This document shows positions 16,195-24,386 of a stretch of 64,000 bases of DNA, piece by piece. The first letter of the stretch is position 1. The number at the start of each line of letters is the position of its first letter. The notes under the pieces are model-generated. The model was not told the DNA's origin, did not search any database, and saw only the letters and a list, made by a program, of their open reading frames with translations. Origin of the DNA: Pseudarthrobacter sulfonivorans (GTDB lineage: Bacteria > Actinomycetota > Actinomycetes > Actinomycetales > Micrococcaceae). The stretch is from assembly GCF_024391045.1 (NCBI RefSeq), contig NZ_JANFCZ010000021.1, positions 1-64,000 on the forward strand, in the 5' to 3' direction. The position numbers and the translations under genes are program-made.

Positions 16195-17205
16195 ATGCCG
16201 ACACTCGCAAACGACCTCGTGCAGTTCCTGATGAGCCTATTCGGAAACCACGAGGCAGCGCAGGCGTTCCTGGACGATCCCGAGGGTGCCCTGGATGATG
16301 CGGGACTTGGCGGTGTCTGCTCCGCGGATGTTGACGCTGCAATGCCTGTAATTCTTGACTTCGCTCCCATCACCGTCAACGCGTCCTCCTTCGAGCGCTC
16401 ATACAACACGGGCGGCAACGGTGCAGCAACCGGCGGCGGCACAGTGGCGGTGACGCCCCCGCCGTCCGGCGGCGACCACGGCGACCACGGTGACCGGTGG
16501 GACCACTCCCACGCCGTCCAGCAGCTGCATAACGTGGTCAACAACTACTCCTGGACCTCAACTGTGGATGACCGGGACACCATCACCGACCAGTCCGTCA
16601 ACCAGAACATCTGGGCGCACGGCGATGTCAGCCAGTACTTCGACAACCACGCCGTCATCGCCTCCGGTGACAGGGCAGTGGCTGCGGGCGATGACGTGGA
16701 CATGAAGGACTCCAACAACATCCGCGACTCGTACAACACGGATAACTCCAACGACAGCTCCACGGACAACTCCGTCAACGCGGGCCGTGACGCCAGCGTT
16801 GGCAACACCCACACGGACATCGACGATTCCTTCAACACCGATGTGGACCTGGACGTTGCTGATTCCTACAACGACAACTCGGATAACTCCGACAGCTCGG
16901 ACCACTCGGATAACTCCGATAACCGCGTGGACAACTCGGACAATTCCGATCACTCCGACCATTCCGTTGATGTTCGGGATGTGGGCAACACGGAGAACAA
17001 CCTGGACAACGTCGGCAACACCACCACCGACAATTCGCTGGCTATTGCCGACTCCTTCCAGGACAATTCCGACAACTCGCTTGCCGTAACGGATTCGTTC
17101 CAGGACAATTCCGACCACTCGCTCGTGGCGGTGGATTCGTTCCAGGACAACTCCGAGATCGAGACGCATGTGGCTCTGGCCGGCGACGACGCAGCAGCCT
17201 CCTAG
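16195..17205 (+). CDS. IniB N-terminal domain protein with Asp/Asn/Ser repeats
   Basis: Residues 1-55 match the IniB N-terminal domain (LANDLVQFLMSLFGNHEAAQ, then DDPEGALDDAGLGG), a short helical region known from the isoniazid-inducible iniB of mycobacteria. A Gly/His/Asp hinge and a long acidic C-terminus follow, rich in DNS, DHS and DDS triplets and ending in three 14-residue repeats starting DSFQDNS. Mycobacterial IniB instead has Gly/Ala-rich repeats. No signal peptide is evident. GAGGA precedes the ATG at 16195. The dynamin genes follow after a hairpin, so the product may be a scaffold or partner for them. Its export is unresolved. Confidence 0.85.
   Translation: MPTLANDLVQFLMSLFGNHEAAQAFLDDPEGALDDAGLGGVCSADVDAAMPVILDFAPITVNASSFERSYNTGGNGAATGGGTVAVTPPPSGGDHGDHGDRWDHSHAVQQLHNVVNNYSWTSTVDDRDTITDQSVNQNIWAHGDVSQYFDNHAVIASGDRAVAAGDDVDMKDSNNIRDSYNTDNSNDSSTDNSVNAGRDASVGNTHTDIDDSFNTDVDLDVADSYNDNSDNSDSSDHSDNSDNRVDNSDNSDHSDHSVDVRDVGNTENNLDNVGNTTTDNSLAIADSFQDNSDNSLAVTDSFQDNSDHSLVAVDSFQDNSEIETHVALAGDDAAAS
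17050..17175 (+). repeat. Three 42-bp tandem coding repeats in the iniB-like gene
   Basis: Units at 17050-17091, 17092-17133 and 17134-17175 each encode 14 residues beginning DSFQDNS. The first two continue with DxSL and a hydrophobic pair; the third diverges. Confidence 0.85.
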
Positions 17206-17229
17206 CCTAATCCGTAGTGTCCAGGCAGC

Positions 17230-17261
17230 GCCCGGCCAAGGATCACCATCCTTTGCCGGGC
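17230..17261 (+). terminator. Hairpin between the iniB-like and dynamin genes
   Basis: GCCCGGCCAAGGAT (17230-17243) pairs at 13 of 14 positions with ATCCTTTGCCGGGC (17248-17261) around a CACC loop. No T-run follows. It could be a partial terminator or an mRNA-stabilising hairpin giving more of the first protein than of the GTPases. Confidence 0.5.
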
Positions 17262-17348
17262 TCTTCCTGGCTCATCCCCGACATTCCTTTTCGACCTGAC
17301 GCAAAAGGACTTGCCGTGGATCGAACGCAACGACAGGAGGAACCGGCG

Positions 17349-19274
17349 ATGGCGGAGGATCCCTCAACAGTCGCAAGGCAGCCTGCCCCCGCAACGGCGG
17401 CGCAACTGGTCAAACTGGTTGAACGGGGCATCCAAATCGTTAGCGAGGGCGGCCGCGCAGACCTGCGCAAACGCCTCGACCAGACCCTGCGCAGGCTGAA
17501 CGATCCCAGCATCCGCGTGATTGTGGTGGGCGAATTCAAGCAAGGGAAAAGCAAACTCATCAACGCCCTGGTCAACGCGCCGGTCTGCCCTGTCGATGAC
17601 GACATCGCCACGTCGGTGCCCACCGTCGTCCGGAACGGTGATCCGGCGTCGGCATCTGTCCTTGTGCCGCACGCGGATGCGGAGCCCGGCGACGAAGAAG
17701 CCCTCGAGCGCCTGCCCATCAACATCGGTGACCTGGCCGCGTACGTTTCCGAGCGCGGGAATCCGGGCAATGCCAAGAAACTGGTGGCAGCCGAGGTCTT
17801 CCTGCCCCGCCGGTTGCTGGCCGGTGGCCTGACGCTTGTCGATTCACCGGGGGTGGGCGGGCTGGGTTCAACCCACACACTGACCACCCTGACCGCGTTG
17901 CCCACAGCAGATGCCATGCTGCTCGTCTCCGATGCCTCCCAGGAATACACCGAGCCCGAAATCCGGTTCCTCCGGCAGGCCATGCGGATCACGCCAAGCG
18001 TCGTAGGTGTGTTGTCCAAAACGGATTTGTACCCGGAATGGCGCCGCGTTGCCGAACTGGACCGGGACCACCTGGCCCGGGTGTCGCCGGACATACCGCT
18101 GTTTCCGCTGTCCTCGGATCTTCGCCTTGAGGCTGCGCGGCAGCAGGACGCGGAACTCAACACCGAATCGGGATTCCCTGCCTTGGTGGGCCACCTCCGG
18201 ACGGAAATAGTGGGCAAGGCCGAACGGATCCAGCGGCGCGCGGTGAGCCAGGACCTGCTGTCCGTCACGGACAACCTTCGCCTCTCCCTGGAGTCGGAAC
18301 TGGCTGCGCTGGAGGACCCGCAGGGGACACCGGCCATGATCGCCAGCCTGGAAGCGGCCAAACTGGAGGCCGATGAGCTCCGCAAGAAGTCCGCCCGCTG
18401 GCAGACCACGCTCAATGATGGCATCGGCGACCTGATCGCCGACATGGAGTACGACCTCCGGGACCGGTTACGGCGGATCCAGCGCGAAGCTGAGACGGCC
18501 ATTGACCAGGGCGATCCGGGCCCAACATGGAGCGAGTTCACCAAATGGCTGGAAGAGAGCGCTGCTTCCGCCATCTCCGACACCTTTGTCTGGACCAGTG
18601 AGCGGGCGCAATGGCTGGCAACCCAGGTTGCCGAGCACTTCTCCGAGGATGAGGTGGCGCTTCCTGTCCTGCGTGTCTCCGACACCGGAGACGCGCTGGA
18701 TCCCGTGGATGACATGCCCGGGTTGGATGAAGGGCGCATCAACGCGATGCAGAAGGTCCTCATCGGCATGCGGGGCTCCTATGGAGGGGTCCTGATGTTC
18801 GGACTGCTGACCGGCCTCTTCGGGCTGGCACTGATCAACCCGCTCTCCGTCGGCGCCGGTCTCCTCCTTGGCCGTAAGGCCTACCGGGAGGACAAGGAAG
18901 CCAGGCTTAAGCGTCGCCAGGCGGATGCCAAGACGCTGGTCCGCCGTCAGTTGGACGATGTGGTGTTCCAGGTGGGCAAACAACTCAAAGACAGGCTCCG
19001 GCTGGTCCAGCGGACCACCCGTGACCATTTCACCGAAATTGCCCAGGAGCACCACCGGTCCCTTTCGGACTCCGTGGCAGCTGCGCAGAAAGCTGCCACC
19101 ACGTACACGCTCGAAAAAGACCTGCGCATCCGGGACATCAGGGCAGAGCTTAATCGTGTGGACACGCTGCAACAGGCTGCCAGGGCGTTAGCGGAGGGGG
19201 AGTCGGCGCCTGCAAAAGGTGGACCGGGACCGGCCGGCGCACCCCGGCGCGCACCGACGGTGGCGGCCGGATGA
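17349..19274 (+). CDS. Dynamin-family GTPase, IniA-like
   Basis: The 641-residue protein is a bacterial dynamin. GTPase motifs are GEFKQGKS (61-68), DSPGVGG near 165 and SKTD near 222. A helical stalk follows with a hydrophobic hairpin near residues 478-510 (VLMFGLLTGLFGLALINPLS) that should insert into membrane. Mycobacterial IniA, the closest analogue, is reported to remodel membranes. ATG 17349 has GGAGG nearby; GTG 17316, behind AAAGGA, is an alternative adding 11 residues. The next gene overlaps its stop by four bases, so the two GTPases are coupled and probably act as a pair. Confidence 0.9.
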   Translation: MAEDPSTVARQPAPATAAQLVKLVERGIQIVSEGGRADLRKRLDQTLRRLNDPSIRVIVVGEFKQGKSKLINALVNAPVCPVDDDIATSVPTVVRNGDPASASVLVPHADAEPGDEEALERLPINIGDLAAYVSERGNPGNAKKLVAAEVFLPRRLLAGGLTLVDSPGVGGLGSTHTLTTLTALPTADAMLLVSDASQEYTEPEIRFLRQAMRITPSVVGVLSKTDLYPEWRRVAELDRDHLARVSPDIPLFPLSSDLRLEAARQQDAELNTESGFPALVGHLRTEIVGKAERIQRRAVSQDLLSVTDNLRLSLESELAALEDPQGTPAMIASLEAAKLEADELRKKSARWQTTLNDGIGDLIADMEYDLRDRLRRIQREAETAIDQGDPGPTWSEFTKWLEESAASAISDTFVWTSERAQWLATQVAEHFSEDEVALPVLRVSDTGDALDPVDDMPGLDEGRINAMQKVLIGMRGSYGGVLMFGLLTGLFGLALINPLSVGAGLLLGRKAYREDKEARLKRRQADAKTLVRRQLDDVVFQVGKQLKDRLRLVQRTTRDHFTEIAQEHHRSLSDSVAAAQKAATTYTLEKDLRIRDIRAELNRVDTLQQAARALAEGESAPAKGGPGPAGAPRRAPTVAAG

Positions 19275-20764
19275 AGTCGCCACTGGTCTCCGGAGCAGCA
19301 AAACTGATTCACGAGGCGCTCGCCGTCTATGAGGATGACCCCGTCGCCGTTGCGGCCCTGGAAGGCTACGCCGGCAGGTTGGCCGGACCCTTGAGGATCG
19401 CCGTGGCGGGAATGGTCAAAGCTGGAAAATCAACCCTGCTCAACGCCATCATCGGCGAGGAGATCGCCCCCACCGACACCGGCGAGTGCACCCGGATTGT
19501 CACCTGGTACCGGTTCGCCCACTCGCCCCGCATCACGCTGTACCCCGTCCGGGGAAAACCGCGGCTGCTACCCCTCAAACGGGTCAACGGACGGCTCGTT
19601 TTCGAATTGGGTGCGGACGGCCCGGAAGACGTGGAACGCCTGGTGGTGGAATGGCCCTCGGAAAGTCTTCGGAACGTCACCCTTATTGACACTCCGGGAA
19701 TCGCCTCGCTGTCCGAGAATGTTTCTGCCCGTTCCATCGGGTTTCTCACACCGGCAGACTCACCGTCTGAGGCGGACGCCGTTGTCTACCTGATGCGGCA
19801 CATGCATGCTTCCGACCTCAGGTTCCTGGAGTCCTTCAAGGACACCGAAGCAGGCCGCTCCGGCACCGTGAACTCTGTGGCCGTCCTGTCCCGTGCTGAT
19901 GAAATAGGGGCCGGAAGGATCGATTCAATGATCTCCGCGGGAGACATTGCCGAGCGGTACCGCCGGGACCCCGGCCTGCGCAAGCTGGCATTGGGGGTGG
20001 TCCCGGTGGCCGGTCTCCTCGCCCAGAGCGCCCGGAGCATGCGCCAGTCAGACTACGACTCGCTGGCCCTCCTCGCCGCCATGGACCGGGCAGACAGGGA
20101 ACGGCTGATGCTTTCCGCGGACAGGTTCCTGCGCTCCACCGACCCGGAAGGGCTCACGGCAGAGGCGAGGGCGCAGCTCCTGGAGCGGTTCGGGGTGTTC
20201 GGGATCAGGCTGGGGGTGGTCCTGCTCCGGGCCGGCTTCACGGATCCCACCCCGCTGGCGCACGAGCTGGCCCGCCGCAGCGGACTGGACCCGCTGCTGT
20301 CCATGCTGGCAGACCAGTTCCATGCCCGCGCCGATGCCCTGAAGGCCCGGACCGCACTGGTGGGTGTGGAAAAGCTGCTCCGAAGCTCGCCGCATGAAGG
20401 CACCGGACCCCTGGCCGCAGCACTGGAACGCCTGCAGCTCAATGCCCACGAGTTCCGCGAGCTACATCTGCTGGCCGAGCTGCGCACCACCGGGATCCCG
20501 CTGCGGCACGATCTGGCGGCCGAAGCCGAACGGCTCATCGGAGGGGACGGCGTGGCAGCCCATGTCCGCCTCGGCCTGCAGCCGGAGGCTTCACGGGAGG
20601 ACATCACCGCAGCTGCCCATCAAGTCCTGCACCGCTGGCGGCTGGTGGCCGAGAATCCGCTGACGGACCGAACCGCACTCGACGCCTGCCGTGTGGTGGT
20701 GCGCAGTTGTGAAGGCGTCCTGGCCGATTCCGCCGGACTGCACCGGCACCGGCAGCCGGCCTGA
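19271..20764 (+). CDS. Dynamin-family GTPase, IniC-like
   Basis: The 497-residue GTPase has GMVKAGKS (47-54), TGECTRIVTW as switch I, DTPGI near 140 and LSRADEIG near 210. It is shorter than its partner and shows no hydrophobic membrane hairpin, as for IniC relative to IniA. ATGA overlap with the preceding stop indicates translational coupling. Together they suggest an asymmetric dynamin pair in which one member binds membrane. The GTPase assignment is firm; the biological process is not established here. Confidence 0.9.
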   Translation: MKSPLVSGAAKLIHEALAVYEDDPVAVAALEGYAGRLAGPLRIAVAGMVKAGKSTLLNAIIGEEIAPTDTGECTRIVTWYRFAHSPRITLYPVRGKPRLLPLKRVNGRLVFELGADGPEDVERLVVEWPSESLRNVTLIDTPGIASLSENVSARSIGFLTPADSPSEADAVVYLMRHMHASDLRFLESFKDTEAGRSGTVNSVAVLSRADEIGAGRIDSMISAGDIAERYRRDPGLRKLALGVVPVAGLLAQSARSMRQSDYDSLALLAAMDRADRERLMLSADRFLRSTDPEGLTAEARAQLLERFGVFGIRLGVVLLRAGFTDPTPLAHELARRSGLDPLLSMLADQFHARADALKARTALVGVEKLLRSSPHEGTGPLAAALERLQLNAHEFRELHLLAELRTTGIPLRHDLAAEAERLIGGDGVAAHVRLGLQPEASREDITAAAHQVLHRWRLVAENPLTDRTALDACRVVVRSCEGVLADSAGLHRHRQPA

Positions 20765-20795
20765 AGCGGCGGTCCACACCTGAGCTGCCGGTCCG

Positions 20796-21392
20796 CTACG
20801 GACGGTTCTGCCGCGACCTGAACCATCTGCCGGCTGACGGCAGGAACAGCGGAAGCAGGCCCGCAAAGCCCAGAAGCAACTGGGCGCCCCAAAGGATCAC
20901 AACGTAAGTGCCGGCGTCGCCCTCGGGAACAAGGAATGCCCCGGCAACCGCCATGACGGGAATCTGACACGCCAGCAGCAGGCACAACAGCCAGCGGGCC
21001 CAGCCGCGGCGTTCGGCGACACCCGAGAGCATCACAGCCTGCAGCACAATCAGCAGCAGCAGGGCACCGAGGCTGCCCCAGAAGACGACGGCCGTTGACG
21101 TGGACAGGGCGTTGGCATCCCCGCCGGGAGCCATCTTGTCCACCACGGACCGGAGGCGCTCCAGATGGGAGGCCCGGGTCAGGAAGGAACCCACGATCAC
21201 GGCGGCGCCTGCGAGGAGGCTCAACAGCCACAGACTTCGGGCCAAGCGGATGCTGGGCGGCATGGGCGGAACAACAATGATGGGTGCCGGCGCGGAGTAG
21301 GAGAGCCCGGGCCGTGGCGGGGGAGGAGGGGGCGTGGCAGCCCCGGCGGGATCAACCGGCATGTGGTGGTCTCCGTCGGGGTGCTGGGCCAT
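20796..21392 (-). CDS. Proline-rich four-helix membrane protein
   Basis: The 198-residue protein has a Pro-rich cytoplasmic head (TPPPPPPRPGLSYSAPAP) and about four membrane helices: LWLLSLLAGAAVIVGSFL, VVFWGSLGALLLLIVLQAVM, WLLCLLLACQIPVMAVAGAF and VVILWGAQLLLGFAGLLPLF. It is convergent with the dynamin operon, 31 bp from its end, and six bases downstream of the PLDc_N gene on the same strand. I do not recognise a named family. Confidence 0.75.
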   Translation of the reverse strand: MAQHPDGDHHMPVDPAGAATPPPPPPRPGLSYSAPAPIIVVPPMPPSIRLARSLWLLSLLAGAAVIVGSFLTRASHLERLRSVVDKMAPGGDANALSTSTAVVFWGSLGALLLLIVLQAVMLSGVAERRGWARWLLCLLLACQIPVMAVAGAFLVPEGDAGTYVVILWGAQLLLGFAGLLPLFLPSAGRWFRSRQNRP

Positions 21393-21397
21393 GGGTC

Positions 21398-21799
21398 CTA
21401 CTTCACATCGCCGGTGTCGTGCGTGTCAGCCTCTCCCGTGCCGTCGGATCCGGTGCCTGCAGACCCGGTGTCGCGCTTGGACTCCAGGTCATCCTTGAGC
21501 TTTTTGAGGCGGGCGGCTTCGGCCTGCTTCCTGCGGCGGAGCTCCAGGTTTCGGAGGAAATCGGGATCGTCATCCGGGGCGGTGGGACCGCTGTACTGAC
21601 GGCGTGCGGGAACCGTGGCCCTGGGACGCCCCATCAGCAACCACAGGATGGCCCCCACCACGGGCAGGACAATCATCACAATGATCCAGGCGGGCTTGGA
21701 GATGCCCCGGGTCAGCCTGGCATCAGTGCGGATCACGTCCACCAGTCCATACACAAAGATGACGAGTACTGCGACGGCCAGAGCCACACGGAAGAGCAT
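21398..21799 (-). CDS. PLDc_N domain membrane protein
   Basis: The 133-residue protein begins with two membrane helices (VALAVAVLVIFVYGLVDVIR and WIIVMIVLPVVGAILWLLMG) carrying the phospholipase D N-terminal domain pattern. There is no catalytic HKD domain. A charged tail follows (LRNLELRRRKQAEAARLKKL). The ATG at 21797-21799 is set by a minus-strand -10, TAGACT (21807-21812), seven bases ahead; this is leaderless. A divergent -10 for the DUF4229 gene lies 36 bp away. It precedes the membrane protein gene above. The role is unknown. Confidence 0.85.
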   Translation of the reverse strand: MLFRVALAVAVLVIFVYGLVDVIRTDARLTRGISKPAWIIVMIVLPVVGAILWLLMGRPRATVPARRQYSGPTAPDDDPDFLRNLELRRRKQAEAARLKKLKDDLESKRDTGSAGTGSDGTGEADTHDTGDVK

Positions 21800-21856
21800 G
21801 CCGTTAAGTCTATCGTTCGCAGGCGGCTGGCGTTCAGGCAGGGCGGCTAAACTTGG

Positions 21857-22171
21857 ATGGTGGCTTTCCTGAAATACTCCCTGATCCGGCTGGCGCTGTT
21901 TGCGCCGCTCTTTGTGTTGTTCATGTTCCTGCAGTTGGGGGCGGTGCTGTCTGTGATTTGCGCAGGGCTGATTGCGTTTGCCATCAGCTACCTGTTTTTC
22001 CAGAAGCAGCGCGACGACGCTACCGCTACCCTGCACCACCGGTTCTCGGGCAAGGCCAAGCCGATGCGCAGTGCCGGCGAGGTCGCCGACGCGGCTGCGG
22101 AAGACAGCCTCCTGGACTCCAACCCGGATGTCACCATCCGCTCCAGCACCCCCAAAACACCCGACGTTTAG
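21857..22171 (+). CDS. DUF4229 domain membrane protein
   Basis: The 104-residue product has two helices (SLIRLALFAPLFVLFMFLQL and VLSVICAGLIAFAISYLFF) followed by a charged tail (FQKQRDDATATLHHRF), the DUF4229 pattern. TAAACT (21848-21853) sits six bases ahead of an in-frame GTG at 21860, so the real leaderless start may be that codon rather than the ATG at 21857. It lies beside menA, convergent with it. The function is unknown. Confidence 0.85.
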   Translation: MVAFLKYSLIRLALFAPLFVLFMFLQLGAVLSVICAGLIAFAISYLFFQKQRDDATATLHHRFSGKAKPMRSAGEVADAAAEDSLLDSNPDVTIRSSTPKTPDV

Positions 22172-22198
22172 AGCCGGCGCGCGCCGGAGGGCACGGGC

Positions 22199-23080
22199 TT
22201 AAAATCCGTGGCTGAGCACCAGCCCGAGTGAGAACAGCACGCTGTAGCCGAGGTTGATCAGGCCGGTCTGCTTGAGCACCGGGATCAGGCTCTTGCGCTT
22301 GCGGCCGTTGATCATCAGCCAGGCGGGCATCAGGCACGCCGGGATGAGGAGCAGGACGATCAGGATCCACGGCAGCCCCGGGGCCAGGATCACCACCAGC
22401 AGGATGGCCACGGCGAGCATCAGGACATAGCTCTCGCGGGCGTGCTTGTCGCCCAGGCGCACCGCCAGGGTCTTCTTGCCGGCCTGGATGTCCGTGGGGA
22501 TATCGCGGACGTTGTTGGCCATTAGCAGTGCGCACGCGATCAGGCCCGTGCCGATCGCGCCGATGACGGCCGGGAGGCTGACCTGCCCGGCCTGGGTGTA
22601 AGTAGTGCCGAGGGTTGCCACCAGGCCGAAGAAGACAAACACAAAGACGTCCCCCAGGCCCATGTAGCCGTAAGGGTTCTTCCCGCCCGTGTACCCCCAC
22701 GCTGCCATCACGCAGCCGATTCCCACCAGAATCAGCCACCAGCTCTGGGTGATCAGCACCAGCGCCAGGCCGAACACCATGGCCAGGGCGAACGTACCAA
22801 AGGCCGCATACTTTACGTGTTCCGGTTTGGCGGCGCCCGAGCCCACCAACCGGAGCGGGCCCACCCGGTCCTCGTCGGTGCCGCGGACGCCGTCGGAATA
22901 GTCATTGGCGTAGTTCACCCCGAGCTGCAGGAGCAGCGCCACGAGGGCGGCCAGGACGGCGTTGACGGGACGGAACGAATCCAGTTCGTAGGCCGCTGCC
23001 GTGCCGATCAGCACGGGGGCGATGGCGGCCGGCAGGGTGCGGAGGCGGGCGCCTTGGATCCATTGTGCGGCTGTGGCCAC
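22199..23080 (-). CDS. menA: 1,4-dihydroxy-2-naphthoate polyprenyltransferase MenA
   Basis: MenA attaches the polyprenyl chain to dihydroxynaphthoate to make demethylmenaquinone. The 293-residue UbiA-family protein has the prenyl-diphosphate motif NYANDYSDGVRGTDEDR near residues 55-71 and the second Asp-rich motif NNVRDIPTDIQAGKKTLA near 189-206. About nine helices are visible. It is the last of the minus-strand men genes, about 80 bp after menE. Confidence 0.96.
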   Translation of the reverse strand: MATAAQWIQGARLRTLPAAIAPVLIGTAAAYELDSFRPVNAVLAALVALLLQLGVNYANDYSDGVRGTDEDRVGPLRLVGSGAAKPEHVKYAAFGTFALAMVFGLALVLITQSWWLILVGIGCVMAAWGYTGGKNPYGYMGLGDVFVFVFFGLVATLGTTYTQAGQVSLPAVIGAIGTGLIACALLMANNVRDIPTDIQAGKKTLAVRLGDKHARESYVLMLAVAILLVVILAPGLPWILIVLLLIPACLMPAWLMINGRKRKSLIPVLKQTGLINLGYSVLFSLGLVLSHGF

Positions 23081-23161
23081 GGTGAGTACCTCGCGTTGGG
23101 TTGGGGAGAACGGTGGAACGGTTGCGCAGCGGCCGCGGATGGGCGCCGGTGCAGCTCTACT

Positions 23162-24373
23162 CTACTTTCCCTGGTGCAGGGCGTTGAGCTTCGCGATCAT
23201 GGCCAGGCGGTCCGGCTTGCCGTTGGGGAGCATCAGCAGTTCCGGCGCGGCCAGTACTGTCTTTGGTGCCAGCAGGCCAAGGTGGGCGTGCCAGTCCTGT
23301 TCAAGCACGACGGCGTGATCCCCGGTTGGGAAGGCACCGTCACCTTGGGTTTCTGCCGCGCCGGCTGCGGAAGCACGGCCGCCGGCCACCGCAACGTAGG
23401 CGGCCACGGCCTGGCCCCATTCGGCGGACGGGACGCCGGCCACAAAAGCCGCGGCGACGCCGTCGGACTTTTCCAGCTCGTGCTGCACGTGCGCGGCGGA
23501 GACCTTGACGCCGCCGGTGATGATGACATCGTCAGCGCGTCCCAGCACGGTGAGCCGGCCGTCCGCGCCGATGGCACCAAGGTCGTTGGTGCGGTACCAG
23601 CGGACGCCGTCTTCCTCATAAAACGTGTCCGTGCTCTCGGGCGCGTCCAGGTAGCCGGCGGCCACGGTGTCGCCGCCCAGCAGGATCCGGCCGTCCTCGG
23701 CGATCCGGACCTCGACGCCGGTGAGCGGCACGCCGTCGTACACGCAGCCGCCGCAGGTTTCCGCGGAGCCGTAGGTGGTGGTGACCCGGAGGCCGGCTTC
23801 ACGGGCCGCCTCGAGCAGCGCGGCCGACGCCGGTGCGCCGCCCAGCAGGATGCCATCGAACCTTTGCAGGACGGCGAGGGTCTCCGGCGAAGGCGACTGC
23901 AGGAGGCGCTGCAGCTGGGTGGGCACCAATGATGTGAAGCGGATCTTATCGGTCAGCTCCAGGGCACCGGCGGTGAAGGCTTCGGGCGTGAAGCCGCCGG
24001 ACATGTCCATCACCCACGGCCGGGTCCCGGCGAACAGCGACCGCACCAGGACCTGCACGCCGGCCACGAACTGCACCGGCAGCGCGAGCAGCCACTGGCC
24101 TTCGCCCTGGAGGGCCAAAGCGGTGGCCATGGAGGAGGCCGCCAAGGACTCGACGGTCAGGACCGTGGCCTTGGGCGCGCCCGTCGAACCGGACGTCCTC
24201 ACCACTGCCACGGCGTCATCGCAGCCGGGGGTCTCCGTGTGGCCAACCACCAGCTCACCGTCCGGGTTCACGGAAAGTTCGACGGCGGGTCCCTCACCGC
24301 GGAGCGCGGCTGCCAGCGCGCTGAGCGCCGGTTCAATATCCAGGGGGCCCACGTGCTGGCGTCCGATGTTCAT
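23162..24373 (-). CDS. menE: o-succinylbenzoate--CoA ligase MenE
   Basis: MenE activates o-succinylbenzoate with ATP and CoA in menaquinone synthesis. The 403-residue ANL-superfamily enzyme is compact, as usual for actinobacterial MenE. VVRTSGSTGAPKATVLT near residues 82-98 is the AMP-binding loop, TTYGSAETCGG the adenylation motif and YRTNDLGAIGADGRLTVLGR the hinge. It lies 13 bp after menB. A GGCAGGAC-type site precedes the ATG at 24371-24373. Confidence 0.95.
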   Translation of the reverse strand: MNIGRQHVGPLDIEPALSALAAALRGEGPAVELSVNPDGELVVGHTETPGCDDAVAVVRTSGSTGAPKATVLTVESLAASSMATALALQGEGQWLLALPVQFVAGVQVLVRSLFAGTRPWVMDMSGGFTPEAFTAGALELTDKIRFTSLVPTQLQRLLQSPSPETLAVLQRFDGILLGGAPASAALLEAAREAGLRVTTTYGSAETCGGCVYDGVPLTGVEVRIAEDGRILLGGDTVAAGYLDAPESTDTFYEEDGVRWYRTNDLGAIGADGRLTVLGRADDVIITGGVKVSAAHVQHELEKSDGVAAAFVAGVPSAEWGQAVAAYVAVAGGRASAAGAAETQGDGAFPTGDHAVVLEQDWHAHLGLLAPKTVLAAPELLMLPNGKPDRLAMIAKLNALHQGK

Positions 24374-24386
24374 GTGCCGTCCTGCC

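Noticed and set aside
17217..17348. 44-residue N-terminal extension of the IniA-like protein
   Set aside because: It crosses the hairpin at 17230-17261 and has no binding site; starts at 17349 or 17316 fit better.
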